Shown here one piece after another: positions 24,241 through 32,044 of a stretch of DNA of 64,000 nucleotides. The DNA comes from Curtobacterium sp. HSID17257 (GTDB lineage: Bacteria > Actinomycetota > Actinomycetes > Actinomycetales > Microbacteriaceae). The stretch's first letter is position 1. Each line of letters opens with the position of its first letter. The stretch spans positions 17,749-81,748 of the forward strand of contig NZ_RBLU01000002.1 in NCBI RefSeq assembly GCF_003989515.1. The letters are read 5' to 3'. The position numbers and the translations under genes were made by a program. The notes beneath the pieces were generated by a model that saw only the letters and a program-made list of their open reading frames with translations, had not been told where the DNA came from and made no database searches.

Positions 24241-25398
24241 ATGTCCGCTCACCTCGCCCACGCACCCGCAGCCTCTGAGCACGGTGTGCGCGACCGGCGG
24301 CTGTTCCGGGAGCTGGAGCGGCCCGGCCTGATCGTGTCGAACCTGACCCCGAACTGGTTCGCGTCGATCATGGGGACCGGGATCGTCGCCGTCGCGGCCG
24401 CGTCGTTACCGCTGCAGTTCCCCGGTCTGCGCACGGCGGCGACGGTCGTCTGGGCGATCGCGGCGGTCCTGCTCGTCGCCCTCACCATCGCGACGGTCCT
24501 GCACTGGGTCCGCTACCGGAGCACCGCAGCGAAGCACCACCTCAACCCGGTGATTTCCCACTTCTACGGCGCACCGCCCATGGCGTTCCTCACCGTCGGC
24601 GCCGGCACGATCCTCCTCGGCAAGGACTGGATCGGCCTCCCCGCCGCCGTCACCGTCGACTGGGTCCTCTGGACCATCGGCACCATCGGCGGCCTGCTCA
24701 CCGCGGTCCTGGTGCCGTACCTGGCGTTCACCCGCCACGAGAACACGCCCGAATCCGCGTTCGGCGGCTGGCTGATGCCGATCGTCCCGCCGATGGTGTC
24801 CGCCTCGACCGGTGCGCTCCTCCTGCCGTATGCCCCCGACGGGCAGGCACGGGAGACCCTGCTGTGGTCCTGCTACGGCTTCTTCGGCCTCAGCCTCATC
24901 ACGTCCCTGGTCGTCATTACGCTGATCTGGAACCGTCTCGCGCAACACAAGGTCGGTGCCGCCGGTATGGTGCCGACCCTGTGGATCGTCCTCGGACCGG
25001 TCGGACAGTCCATCACCGCGGTAAACCTCCTCGCATCGAACGCCCCCGCCGTCGTCGACGCGTCGACCGCCCACGCACTGCTGGTCGTGGCGCTGGTGTA
25101 CGGGTTCGCGATGCTCGGCTTCGCGCTGCTGTGGACCGTCATCGCCCTCGCCATCACCATCCGCACCGCCCGCGAACACCTGCCGTTCAGCCTGACCTGG
25201 TGGTCATTCACGTTCCCCGTCGGCACCTGCGTCACCGGCCTGAACGGCCTGGCCCTGCACTCCGGACTCACCGTCGTCGCCGTCCTCGCAGTCGTCTACT
25301 ACGTGGGCCTCGTCGCCGCGTGGATCACCGTTGCCGTCCGCACCTTCCACGGCTCCGTCATCCGCGGCACACTCCTCGCACCACCACAGCCGGCATGA
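24241..25398 (+). CDS. TDT/SLAC1-TehA family anion transporter
   Basis: 385 residues with about ten transmembrane helices. LTPNWFASIMGTGIVAVA is the signature first helix of the tellurite-resistance/dicarboxylate transporter family, which includes C4-dicarboxylate and sulfite exporters and SLAC1-type anion channels; TWWSFTFPVGTCVTGL near residue 320 is also characteristic. ATG 24241, divergent from the LysR gene. It overlaps the UDG-like gene by ATGA. Its substrate is not evident; sulfite, dicarboxylate or another small anion are the candidates. Confidence 0.87.
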   Translation: MSAHLAHAPAASEHGVRDRRLFRELERPGLIVSNLTPNWFASIMGTGIVAVAAASLPLQFPGLRTAATVVWAIAAVLLVALTIATVLHWVRYRSTAAKHHLNPVISHFYGAPPMAFLTVGAGTILLGKDWIGLPAAVTVDWVLWTIGTIGGLLTAVLVPYLAFTRHENTPESAFGGWLMPIVPPMVSASTGALLLPYAPDGQARETLLWSCYGFFGLSLITSLVVITLIWNRLAQHKVGAAGMVPTLWIVLGPVGQSITAVNLLASNAPAVVDASTAHALLVVALVYGFAMLGFALLWTVIALAITIRTAREHLPFSLTWWSFTFPVGTCVTGLNGLALHSGLTVVAVLAVVYYVGLVAAWITVAVRTFHGSVIRGTLLAPPQPA

Positions 25399-25979
25399 GC
25401 ACCCCCGACGAACTCGCGGACGAGGTCGCGGACGTTCGATCCCTGAACGCCCTCGCCGAGGCATGGCGCACCGCACCCGACGGTTCACGGCGGTTCGTCC
25501 CGAACTTCGACCCGAGATCCGGCGGCACATCCAGCCGCGTCCTGGTCCTCATGCAGTCGCCCGGCCCCCAGACGATCGCCGCAGCGCACACGGCGATCTG
25601 CAGCGAGGACAACCCGGGCCCGACCGCGGCCGCGTTCCGCGCAGCCCGCATCGAGTCCGGACTCGCACGCAACGACTACCTCCGCTGGAACCTCATCCCG
25701 TGGGAGATTCTCGGCCGCGTCCGACCTGTGGACATCGACGAGGGGCGACACGCCCTCGAAACTCTGCTCAAGGTGCTCCCCGTGCTCGATGCCATCGTCA
25801 CGTACGGTACCGCCGCCCTCGACGGAGTCATGCGGCACCTCACCCTGGACGAGCACCCCCGACTCGTACCCGTCATCGCGGCACCACACCCCTCTCCGGC
25901 CAACGGCCGCCATCGCGCGGAACAACAACGACGTTCCGTCCGAGCGCTCCGGCTCGCGGCGCTGACTCACCGGCTGTAG
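25395..25979 (+). CDS. Uracil-DNA glycosylase superfamily protein
   Basis: 194 residues. VLMQSPGPQ (about 52-60) resembles UDG motif 1, NLIPWEI is the hydrophobic motif, and APHPSPANGR (about 163-172) is motif 2 with its His. EDNPGPTAAAFRAA is shared with actinobacterial UDG-like proteins of unproven activity. The gene overlaps the transporter stop by ATGA, an odd pairing that suggests a recruited or promoter-sharing gene rather than a common pathway. It ends 140 bp before the resolvase. Confidence 0.75.
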   Translation: MSTPDELADEVADVRSLNALAEAWRTAPDGSRRFVPNFDPRSGGTSSRVLVLMQSPGPQTIAAAHTAICSEDNPGPTAAAFRAARIESGLARNDYLRWNLIPWEILGRVRPVDIDEGRHALETLLKVLPVLDAIVTYGTAALDGVMRHLTLDEHPRLVPVIAAPHPSPANGRHRAEQQRRSVRALRLAALTHRL

Positions 25980-26119
25980 CAAATACGAACGACTCCGCTA
26001 CAACTGCCCGTGCCGACGGTTCGGCAGCGTGTGAGGCGGCGTGTCTTGTAACGGAACCCAATCCCGGAATCTACGTGCCGCCACTACCCCTCCTGGTCGA
26101 GTTTCGCTACGTTCTCTCC

Positions 26120-26722
26120 ATGGGTCACCTCCTCGGGTACGCGCGCGTGTCCACCACCGACCAGGACGCGTCGCTACAGATCGACGCGCTGGGCGCCGCC
26201 GGCTGCTACCGCGTGTTCGTCGACACCATGTCCGGGTCGCTGCAACACCGGCCCGAGCTCGACAAGCTCCTCGACCAGCTCCGCCCCGGCGACACTCTCG
26301 TCGTCTGGCGACTCGACCGGCTCGGTCGATCCATCCGGCACCTCATCGACCAGCTGCACGCACTCGCCGAACGCGGCATCGGGTTCCGGTCGCTGCAGGA
26401 GACCATTGACACCACCTCACCCGGTGGCCGGCTTGTGTTCCACGTCTTCGCTGCGCTGGCGGAGTTCGAACGGGACCTCATCAAGGAACGCACCAACGCC
26501 GGCCTCGCCGCCGCCCGAGCCCGCGGCAGAACCGGCGGCCGACCATCTCGGCTCTCCGCGGACCAGGTGCGCACCGCACGCCGGCTCTACGAACAGCAGG
26601 ACATGACCGTCGCGCAGATCGGCGATGTCCTCGGCGTCAGCCGCACCACCATCTACCGGACGCTCGCGAAGCACGCCGAACCCGTCGCCCGCCGACGCGC
26701 AAAGCCCTCACCGACGATGTAG
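26120..26722 (+). CDS. tniR: Serine recombinase/resolvase (TniR-like)
   Basis: 200 residues. GYARVSTTDQD gives the catalytic Ser11; RLDRLGRSIRHL and FAALAEFERDLIKERTNAGL are conserved resolvase-invertase segments; the C-terminal HTH (TVAQIGDVLGVSRTTIYRTL) binds the res site. It probably resolves cointegrates made by the adjacent TniA/TniB transposase. It starts at ATG 26120; the AT-richer 140 bp upstream is where the res site should be, but I could not define subsites by eye. Confidence 0.9.
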   Translation: MGHLLGYARVSTTDQDASLQIDALGAAGCYRVFVDTMSGSLQHRPELDKLLDQLRPGDTLVVWRLDRLGRSIRHLIDQLHALAERGIGFRSLQETIDTTSPGGRLVFHVFAALAEFERDLIKERTNAGLAAARARGRTGGRPSRLSADQVRTARRLYEQQDMTVAQIGDVLGVSRTTIYRTLAKHAEPVARRRAKPSPTM

Positions 26723-26728
26723 CCGGTC

Positions 26729-28123
26729 ATGGACGCGAGCGAGCGGTGGCGAATCCTTCGACTGCACGTCGAGGACGCAATCCCGCTTGCCACTCTGGCC
26801 CGCAGCACGGGCGTCACCGAGCGCACCCTGCAACGCTGGCTCGCCCGCTACCGGACAGGCGGATACGCCGCCCTCGCCGACGACGCTCGCGCCGACCATG
26901 GCGTCCGACGCACAGCACCGGAACTCGTCCGCCTGGTCGAAGGGCTTGCGCTCACCAAGCCGCGGCCGTCGATCGCCACCATTCACCGTCAGGTTGGCGT
27001 CCACTGCGCTGAACGGGGACTGCCGTCGCCGTCGTACTCCGCCGTGCGGTCGATCGTGAACGGGCTCGATCCCGGAATGGTGACGCTCGCACTCGAGGGG
27101 CCAGCGTCATACCGTGACAAACACGAGCTGCTGCTCCGACGTCGCGCGGACCGCCCGAACGCGATCTGGCAGGCGGACCACACGATGCTTGACCTGCTCA
27201 TCGTCGGGCCCGACGGCAAGCCCGCACGGCCGTGGTTGACGGTGATCCTCGACGACTACTCCCGCGCGATCTGCGGGTACATGGTGTTCCTCGGTGCCCC
27301 GTCAGCGGCGAACACCGCGCTCGCGCTGCGCCAAGCGATCTGGCACAAGCCGGAACCGGACTGGCCCGTCTGCGGGATCCCGGACGTGCTCTACACGGAC
27401 CACGGGTCCGACTTCACCAGCCATCGTCTCGGCGACACCGCCGCTGTGCTGCACCTCCGCATCATCCACTCGCAGGTCGCCCGGCCCCAGGGGCGCGGGA
27501 AGATCGAGCGGTTCTTCGGCACGATCAACACCGAACTGCTCCCAACGCTCCCCGGCCATTTCGCAGCCGGATCCTCGGCGCCGACGCCGGCGCTGGATCT
27601 CGGCGGCGTCGACAGTGCCATCAGCACGTTCATCCGCAGCTACAACGCCCGCACCCACCGCGAGCTCCGGACGAGCCCACTGCACGCGTGGATTGCAGAC
27701 GGGTGGCTGCCACGGCTCCCGAAGTCCCTTGAACAGCTCGACGGGTTCCTGCTCACCGTCCCCACGACGCGGGTCGTGCAGCGCGATGGCATCCACTTCG
27801 AGGGCCTCCGCTACACCGCGGCCACTCTCGCGCCGTTCGTCGGTAGCACCGTGAGTGTCCGGTACGACCCACGCGACGTCACCGAGATCCGCGTCTTCCA
27901 CCGCGACGTGTTCCTCTGCACCGCGATCAGCACCGAGCACCAGACCGAGACGATCAGCCTCAAGCAGATCCAAGCCGCCAGGAACGCTCACCGCCGGGCT
28001 TTACGCGGGCAGATCCACGAACGCATCGCGATCGTCAGTCCCAAACTCGACGACACCACCACACCGGCAGCCGTCGAGACGGATCGGCCGCGACTGAAGA
28101 CCTACGAGGAGGACCGGTCATGA
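26729..28123 (+). CDS. tniA: TniA/TnsB-type DDE transposase
   Basis: 464 residues. N-terminal helix-turn-helix (LATLARSTGVTERTLQRWLARY) followed by an rve integrase core with catalytic Asp150 (IWQADHTML), Asp224 (YTDHGSDFTS) and Glu260 (GRGKIERFFGT), and a C-terminal Mu-transposase-like beta-barrel domain (FEGLRYTAATLAPFVG). It cuts and joins transposon ends. It follows the resolvase by 6 bp and overlaps tniB by ATGA, so the two products are translationally coupled. Confidence 0.92.
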   Translation: MDASERWRILRLHVEDAIPLATLARSTGVTERTLQRWLARYRTGGYAALADDARADHGVRRTAPELVRLVEGLALTKPRPSIATIHRQVGVHCAERGLPSPSYSAVRSIVNGLDPGMVTLALEGPASYRDKHELLLRRRADRPNAIWQADHTMLDLLIVGPDGKPARPWLTVILDDYSRAICGYMVFLGAPSAANTALALRQAIWHKPEPDWPVCGIPDVLYTDHGSDFTSHRLGDTAAVLHLRIIHSQVARPQGRGKIERFFGTINTELLPTLPGHFAAGSSAPTPALDLGGVDSAISTFIRSYNARTHRELRTSPLHAWIADGWLPRLPKSLEQLDGFLLTVPTTRVVQRDGIHFEGLRYTAATLAPFVGSTVSVRYDPRDVTEIRVFHRDVFLCTAISTEHQTETISLKQIQAARNAHRRALRGQIHERIAIVSPKLDDTTTPAAVETDRPRLKTYEEDRS

Positions 28124-28932
28124 CGAGCCAGTTCATCGTCACCAAGGAGCACCGCCGGTTCGCAGAGTTTGCCGACGCGGTCCGGAAGCAGAACACCATC
28201 GGCGTCTGCTTCGGGCCCGCCGGCGTCGGCAAGACCCTCTCAGCGCGCCGCTACGCGCACTGGGACAGCATCGGCCCGTTCATCGCCAGGTGGGCCGCAC
28301 GCAGTGAAGACGACACCAAGATCTATGCCGCGGCCCACCGCGCCCGGACCGTCTTCTACACGCCCGAGGTCTCCGCGACGATGCGCGCCCTGCAAGAGGA
28401 CCTCCGGCACGACATGATCCGCACCGAACGCTGCATCGAGGAACACCTCGTCCTCCACGGCGGCCACGTCGACCACGCGCACGGCCCCAACCCGTCACTG
28501 CTCGAGCTGATCATCATCGATGAGTCCGAACGCCTCACCGGCAACGCCATCGAGTGGCTCCGCGACCAGTACGACCGAACAGGCATCGCGATGATCCTGA
28601 TCGGCATGCCCGGCATCGAGAAGCAGTTCACTCACTACCCACAGCTCTACAGCCGACTCGGGTTCGCCCACCAGTACCGCCCCCTCGGCCACGACGAGCT
28701 GCTGTTCGTCCTCGAACGTCAATGGCGCAAGCTCGGCAAGACCCTCGACCCCGACGACTTCACTGACGCGCAAGCCATCGCCGCCGTCGAACGCATCACC
28801 CGCGGCAACTTCCGTCTCCTCGAACGTCTCCTCCCACAGATTCAACGTGTCCTGAAGATCAACGAGCTCGACGTCATCACCAACGACGTCGTCGAAGCCG
28901 CCCGCAGCACCCTCGTCATCGGCACCACCTAA
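28120..28932 (+). CDS. tniB: TniB/TnsC-type AAA ATPase
   Basis: 270 residues. Walker A GPAGVGKT at 32-39; Walker B LIIIDESERL with Asp134/Glu135; sensor-like MILIGMPGIEKQF near 165. MuB, TnsC and TniB ATPases select target DNA and activate the transposase. ATGA overlap with tniA. No TniQ-like adaptor follows. Confidence 0.9.
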   Translation: MTSQFIVTKEHRRFAEFADAVRKQNTIGVCFGPAGVGKTLSARRYAHWDSIGPFIARWAARSEDDTKIYAAAHRARTVFYTPEVSATMRALQEDLRHDMIRTERCIEEHLVLHGGHVDHAHGPNPSLLELIIIDESERLTGNAIEWLRDQYDRTGIAMILIGMPGIEKQFTHYPQLYSRLGFAHQYRPLGHDELLFVLERQWRKLGKTLDPDDFTDAQAIAAVERITRGNFRLLERLLPQIQRVLKINELDVITNDVVEAARSTLVIGTT

Positions 28933-29359
28933 CCCGACACGGAACGCAGCGAAAACCGCGACACAGAGCGAAGCTGCTCACACTGTCCGGATAGATGGTC
29001 CGGAATAGGTTCCGAAGAAGGCCCCCTGAGCGGGACGGTCAAGCAGCTGAGAAGGCCTGCCCGTCGGCCTTCATTCGCCGAAGAATCCCGCCTGGCCAGC
29101 GAGGGAGATCATGTCCTCAGCTCGCCCGGTCGCAGGGTAACGAAGGGCTCCGGAATGAGCACCTTCCCGACGGTCCCGACATCCTCGGCGAGGACCGGTC
29201 AGATGCGGAACAGGCGCGGAACGGACACATCGAGTTCCAACTCGACAACCTTGAGCTTCCGCCGCCGCCGGCGCAGCATCAGGAGTACGACAAGGTGCGT
29301 GCTGCTTCAGAGTGTGAGGTAGTGCGCCAGGGGATCGAGGAGCTCCTTACCCGAAGGAG
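28933..29359. other. Transposon right flank; no convincing gene
   Basis: Directly after tniB come short subterminal-looking repeats (GCAGC…GCTGC around a CGAAAACCGCGACAC core, and TCCGGA at 28986-28991 and 28999-29004). A plus-strand open frame starting at 28995 would run antisense into the next gene and has no recognised domain; its middle (HIEFQLDNLELPPPPAQHQEY) could be a fragment of something older, but I do not call it a gene. Confidence 0.4.
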
Positions 29360-30103
29360 CTATCTCAAGCGCCGGGTTTCGAGCAGCTCCAGCAGCGGCT
29401 TCACGTCGCGGCCTGCAGTGAGCCACTCAACCGGCGTCGCCGGTTCGCCGTCGAAGGACGTGTACGAGTGCGGAGTCGTCATGAATCCGAGGATCGACGT
29501 CGGGTGCATGTCGTCATCGAAAGCTCCGACCAGCGACGTCATGTAGTTCAGCGATGGTTGATCCGGATCGTCGGTGAACTGCCATGTCGGGAACAGAAGC
29601 TCGTCGTCGCACACGAACGCGAACAGGTCGCCGAACGCGAGATCTGTGAGGACCCGGCCAGTTCCTGTGTCCAGCCAGTCGGCTGCCTGTTCCAAGGTGA
29701 GTGAGGCGCTCAATCCGCGCTGCCACGATCGGCGTTCAAGTGCGTCGAGCTCTCCACGCGCGACAGCAGCCTTCGCCGCTTCATACCGCTCCCGCGTAAC
29801 GAACACGGCCTCGATCAGGACCCCCTCCTCGTCAGGGGTAAGGTCCCGGCCGGTCTGCGTTCGCGGCGGGTTGTGGCGAGGCCCAAAGTCGTGACCGCCG
29901 GCGTGGACGCCGATGAGCCTCCGGAAGGCGCCATCGAGCCGGGGCGAGTCGAGCTCGCGGTCCCGTGCAACTTGGACCGCGTCGTCGGCGTCCGCGAAGT
30001 CCATCGCGGCAACCTCTCGGACGCTTTCCAGCAGCTCCTCACCGGTCCGGACGGCGAGAGCCACACGTGCGCGAGCGCGAGCGATTTGTAGCCGTGACGT
30101 CAT
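29360..30103 (-). CDS. Hypothetical protein with MbcA/ParS-like C-terminal motif
   Basis: 247 residues. The N-terminal part is helical (LQIARARARVALAVRTGEEL). The C-terminal part has the pattern LLFPTWQF followed by a Pro-rich helix and TPVEWLTAGRDVKPLLELLE, resembling the toxin-binding (Xre/MbcA/ParS, DUF2384-like) fold seen in antitoxins of RES-type toxins. It shares this pattern with its upstream neighbour (30172-30876), so the two look paralogous. No RES toxin gene is adjacent, hence antitoxin function is uncertain. ATG 30103; no strong ribosome site. Confidence 0.65.
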   Translation of the reverse strand: MTSRLQIARARARVALAVRTGEELLESVREVAAMDFADADDAVQVARDRELDSPRLDGAFRRLIGVHAGGHDFGPRHNPPRTQTGRDLTPDEEGVLIEAVFVTRERYEAAKAAVARGELDALERRSWQRGLSASLTLEQAADWLDTGTGRVLTDLAFGDLFAFVCDDELLFPTWQFTDDPDQPSLNYMTSLVGAFDDDMHPTSILGFMTTPHSYTSFDGEPATPVEWLTAGRDVKPLLELLETRRLR

Positions 30104-30171
30104 CGGGGGTTCACAGTGGTTGCTTCCTCTGCTTCAGCCGAAGTGTGGACGCCGTTTTTCCCCAGCCGATC

Positions 30172-30876
30172 TCACCGATCATCCCGTCCTCCGAGAACGA
30201 GATCTGGGAGGCGTGAAGCGGACCCTTCGAGCACAAGCAGCAAGGTCCGCACCACGGGCCAAGGCGATCCGCCCGCGATTAGATGTTCTCGTGGGCTGCA
30301 CCGCGAGCCGCCCCGCTGCAAGTGCGGGTCTTCGGAGCACATCAGGCGAGTAACTAGTGCCGGCGGCGCGTCCGGGGGTATGCACTGCAGCACCGTCGGG
30401 AGGACCTCGGAGATGAGCTCCAGAGTCCGGGCGCCGGCGTCGATGAACTGCCACGAAGGGAACAGCAAGGCTCCAGCCCGTTCGAATCCCCAAAGCTGTC
30501 GAGAAACCATGTCAGCCCGAAGCTCACGGAGAGTGCTCCCCCGTCGTCGGGCCACGTCATCGGCCTGCAACACCGTCGCGTGCTCGATCGATATGGCTCG
30601 GATCAGCACGGTCATGAGATTCCGGTCGCTCAGCTCCGCTTCCCATTGGAACTCGTCACCGACGGCGCCGATCCACTGAAGGATGAGGGCTCGCTTCGCC
30701 GTTCCCAGCGGACTCGGCCGGTTGAGCGCCGTTAGCGAGTCCGCGATCTGCGCCACTGTTGCGTCGAACTCGAGGCCAAGCGATTGGATGGCCGCTTCCA
30801 GCGCGGCGACCGACGTTTGATGCGAGCCCGCAGGCTCCAACGACGCAGGGGCCGCCCCTGATACGTCCGACGCCAC
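30172..30876 (-). CDS. Hypothetical protein, paralogue with MbcA/ParS-like motif
   Basis: 234 residues from GTG 30876 with GGAAGG eight bases upstream. An HTH-like segment (ADDVARRRGSTLRELRADMVSRQLWGF) precedes LLFPSWQFIDAGARTLELI and ends with SPREHLIAGGSPWPVVRTLL. The FP-(S/T)-WQF and (S/T)P-x-x-(W/H)L-x-x-G motifs are shared with the next gene, 68 bp downstream on the same strand. The promoter is probably the palindromic TATAAT element at 30919-30934, shared with a divergent gene. Confidence 0.65.
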   Translation of the reverse strand: MASDVSGAAPASLEPAGSHQTSVAALEAAIQSLGLEFDATVAQIADSLTALNRPSPLGTAKRALILQWIGAVGDEFQWEAELSDRNLMTVLIRAISIEHATVLQADDVARRRGSTLRELRADMVSRQLWGFERAGALLFPSWQFIDAGARTLELISEVLPTVLQCIPPDAPPALVTRLMCSEDPHLQRGGSRCSPREHLIAGGSPWPVVRTLLLVLEGSASRLPDLVLGGRDDR

Positions 30877-30918
30877 TTCCCCACCTTCCAGCCGCTTGCG
30901 ACCCGACTCATGCCGCGT

Positions 30919-30934
30919 GCTGATTATAATCAGC
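30919..30934. promoter_or_regulatory. Perfect 16-bp palindrome carrying back-to-back TATAAT boxes
   Basis: GCTGATTATAATCAGC is a perfect palindrome; because TATAAT lies inside it, both strands read a consensus -10 (plus 30925-30930, minus 30928-30923). On the plus strand initiation would fall at about the ATG at 30937, giving a leaderless message; on the minus strand the leader to 30876 would be about 40 nt. A dimeric repressor bound here would shut both promoters. Confidence 0.7.
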
Positions 30935-30936
30935 GC

Positions 30937-31341
30937 ATGGGAGAAGGCGAGCAGGGCGCGGGTTCTGCTTCACCGCGCCTCACGATCGAAGCCGCAGTCG
31001 GCACCAGAGTTGAACTCTCTTGGCTGGACGCGGTCGTGGTTCCCGAGGCCGCGCGTATCGACTATCGAACCATCGGGCGTCGCGGTGACTTCGTCGTGAC
31101 CGTCGGAGCTGCCGAACTCGCCGCTGTCTGTGACCTCGACTCCGGCGAGTACGTCATCAGCGGAGAGCTTGGAGGGGACGAATCGGCGGCGGCGCTGATG
31201 CGCGAACTCCTGAGGCGCCGCCTCCAACACCTTCATGAGGCTCCCATCGAGTCTCGGCAACGCTTCGAGGGACGCCTCCGTTCCCTCGCTGAGATGTCGG
31301 GCGGAACCTGGTTTGCTTTCGAAACGGTGATCGACCCCTAA
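30937..31341 (+). CDS. Hypothetical protein, 134 aa
   Basis: No family recognised. The protein is beta-rich in the first half (RLTIEAAVGTRVELSW, DFVVTVGAAELAAV) and helical and Arg-rich in the second (AAALMRELLRRRLQHL). ATG 30937 is preferred because the TATAAT box ends six bases before it, implying a leaderless transcript. It is divergent from the MbcA-like pair and shares their palindromic promoter, so it may be part of the same small module. Its stop overlaps the convergent HTH gene by 3 bp. Confidence 0.6.
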   Translation: MGEGEQGAGSASPRLTIEAAVGTRVELSWLDAVVVPEAARIDYRTIGRRGDFVVTVGAAELAAVCDLDSGEYVISGELGGDESAAALMRELLRRRLQHLHEAPIESRQRFEGRLRSLAEMSGGTWFAFETVIDP

Positions 31342-31616
31342 CGGGCGGGTCGTCGCCACAGTTCGGCGTCGAGGGCAAGCTCGAGCCGAGCGAGCGTGGC
31401 GAGATCCGGCCAGGAACGGCCGGCCAGAACACCGAGCAACGTTGTGTGGTGCACTCCAGCAGCCGTCGCGACAGCGCGTGTGCTCTGAGTTCCCATCGCC
31501 TGTCTCAGTCGCACCACAAATGTACGAGCCGCTTCTGCGATCGCGTCGTCGGCAGGAATCTCCGGCCAGGGTGCCGGAGCGAGCTCGAACGGTCGCTGTC
31601 GGGGAGTTCTGCTCAC
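31338..31616 (-). CDS. Small helix-turn-helix protein
   Basis: 92 residues from GTG 31616 (SRTPRQRPFELAPAPWP); ATGs at 31646 and 31649 are possible alternatives. The C-terminal half is an Xre-like HTH: STRAVATAAGVHHTTLLGVLAGRSWPDLATLARLE. No effector domain. It probably regulates transcription locally; an AT-rich inverted repeat (31712-31731) about 100 bp upstream is a candidate operator. It converges on the 134-aa unknown gene with a 3-bp overlap. Confidence 0.65.
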   Translation of the reverse strand: MSRTPRQRPFELAPAPWPEIPADDAIAEAARTFVVRLRQAMGTQSTRAVATAAGVHHTTLLGVLAGRSWPDLATLARLELALDAELWRRPAR

Positions 31617-31711
31617 GCGTCCCAGCGTAGAGCGCGAACCGTCCATCATGAGGATCGCCAACTGCCTCTGCGGCCTCGGCTCCTCCGAACAACCACCTCT
31701 CAGACGCAGAT

Positions 31712-31731
31712 CAATATCAAAACGAATATTG
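31712..31731. promoter_or_regulatory. AT-rich inverted repeat upstream of the HTH gene
   Basis: CAATAT (31712-31717) and ATATTG (31726-31731) form an inverted repeat with an 8-bp A-rich spacer in an otherwise very GC-rich sequence. Candidate promoter or autoregulatory operator of the HTH gene. The 300 bp to its right hold no gene and mark the approximate border between the accessory island and ordinary chromosome. Confidence 0.5.
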
Positions 31732-32044
31732 ACGTCCACCAGCAAGCCGGGCGTCCAGCACGTTCTCCCTCGTCGCTCCGCCCCCACCGCCACCGCCCGG
31801 TACCCCAAGGAACACGCGGCGACGGCGCCAGGGCGCGCTCCTCACGGCCGTGCCCGACCCCGAGTGTCGTGACGGCACCGCCGCGTCTCGTACTGACGGT
31901 TGCGCTCGACCGGCAGCGAGGTAGCATGTAGCACACCACGTTGCAGCCGGATCTCCCGTCGGCCGCCGCCCGTGAACGGTCCGGGTCGGCGCTGGCACAG
32001 TGGCCCTCGTGACCGTGCAACCCGAACGACCCGGAAGGACACCC

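Larger units (their letters stand above)
26120..28932 (+). mobile_element. Tn5053/Tn402-like transposition module (tniR-tniA-tniB)
   Basis: Three co-directional genes form a compact replicative transposition module: resolvase, DDE transposase and AAA ATPase. No tniQ is present and the gene order differs from Tn5053 (tniABQR). I could not locate matching terminal inverted repeats: the region after tniB contains CGAAAACCGCGACAC (about 28952-28966), but I found no inverted partner near the left side. The extent of carried cargo is therefore unknown. Confidence 0.75.

Noticed and set aside
25980..28970. Terminal inverted repeats of the tni element
   Set aside because: CGAAAACCGCGACAC after tniB has no convincing inverted partner near the left end.
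28995..29546. Plus-strand frame after tniB
   Set aside because: Runs antisense into the better-supported gene at 29360-30103 and has no recognised domain.
29360..31341. Complete MbcA/RES toxin-antitoxin system
   Set aside because: No RES-domain toxin seen; the neighbouring 134-aa protein has no RES features.
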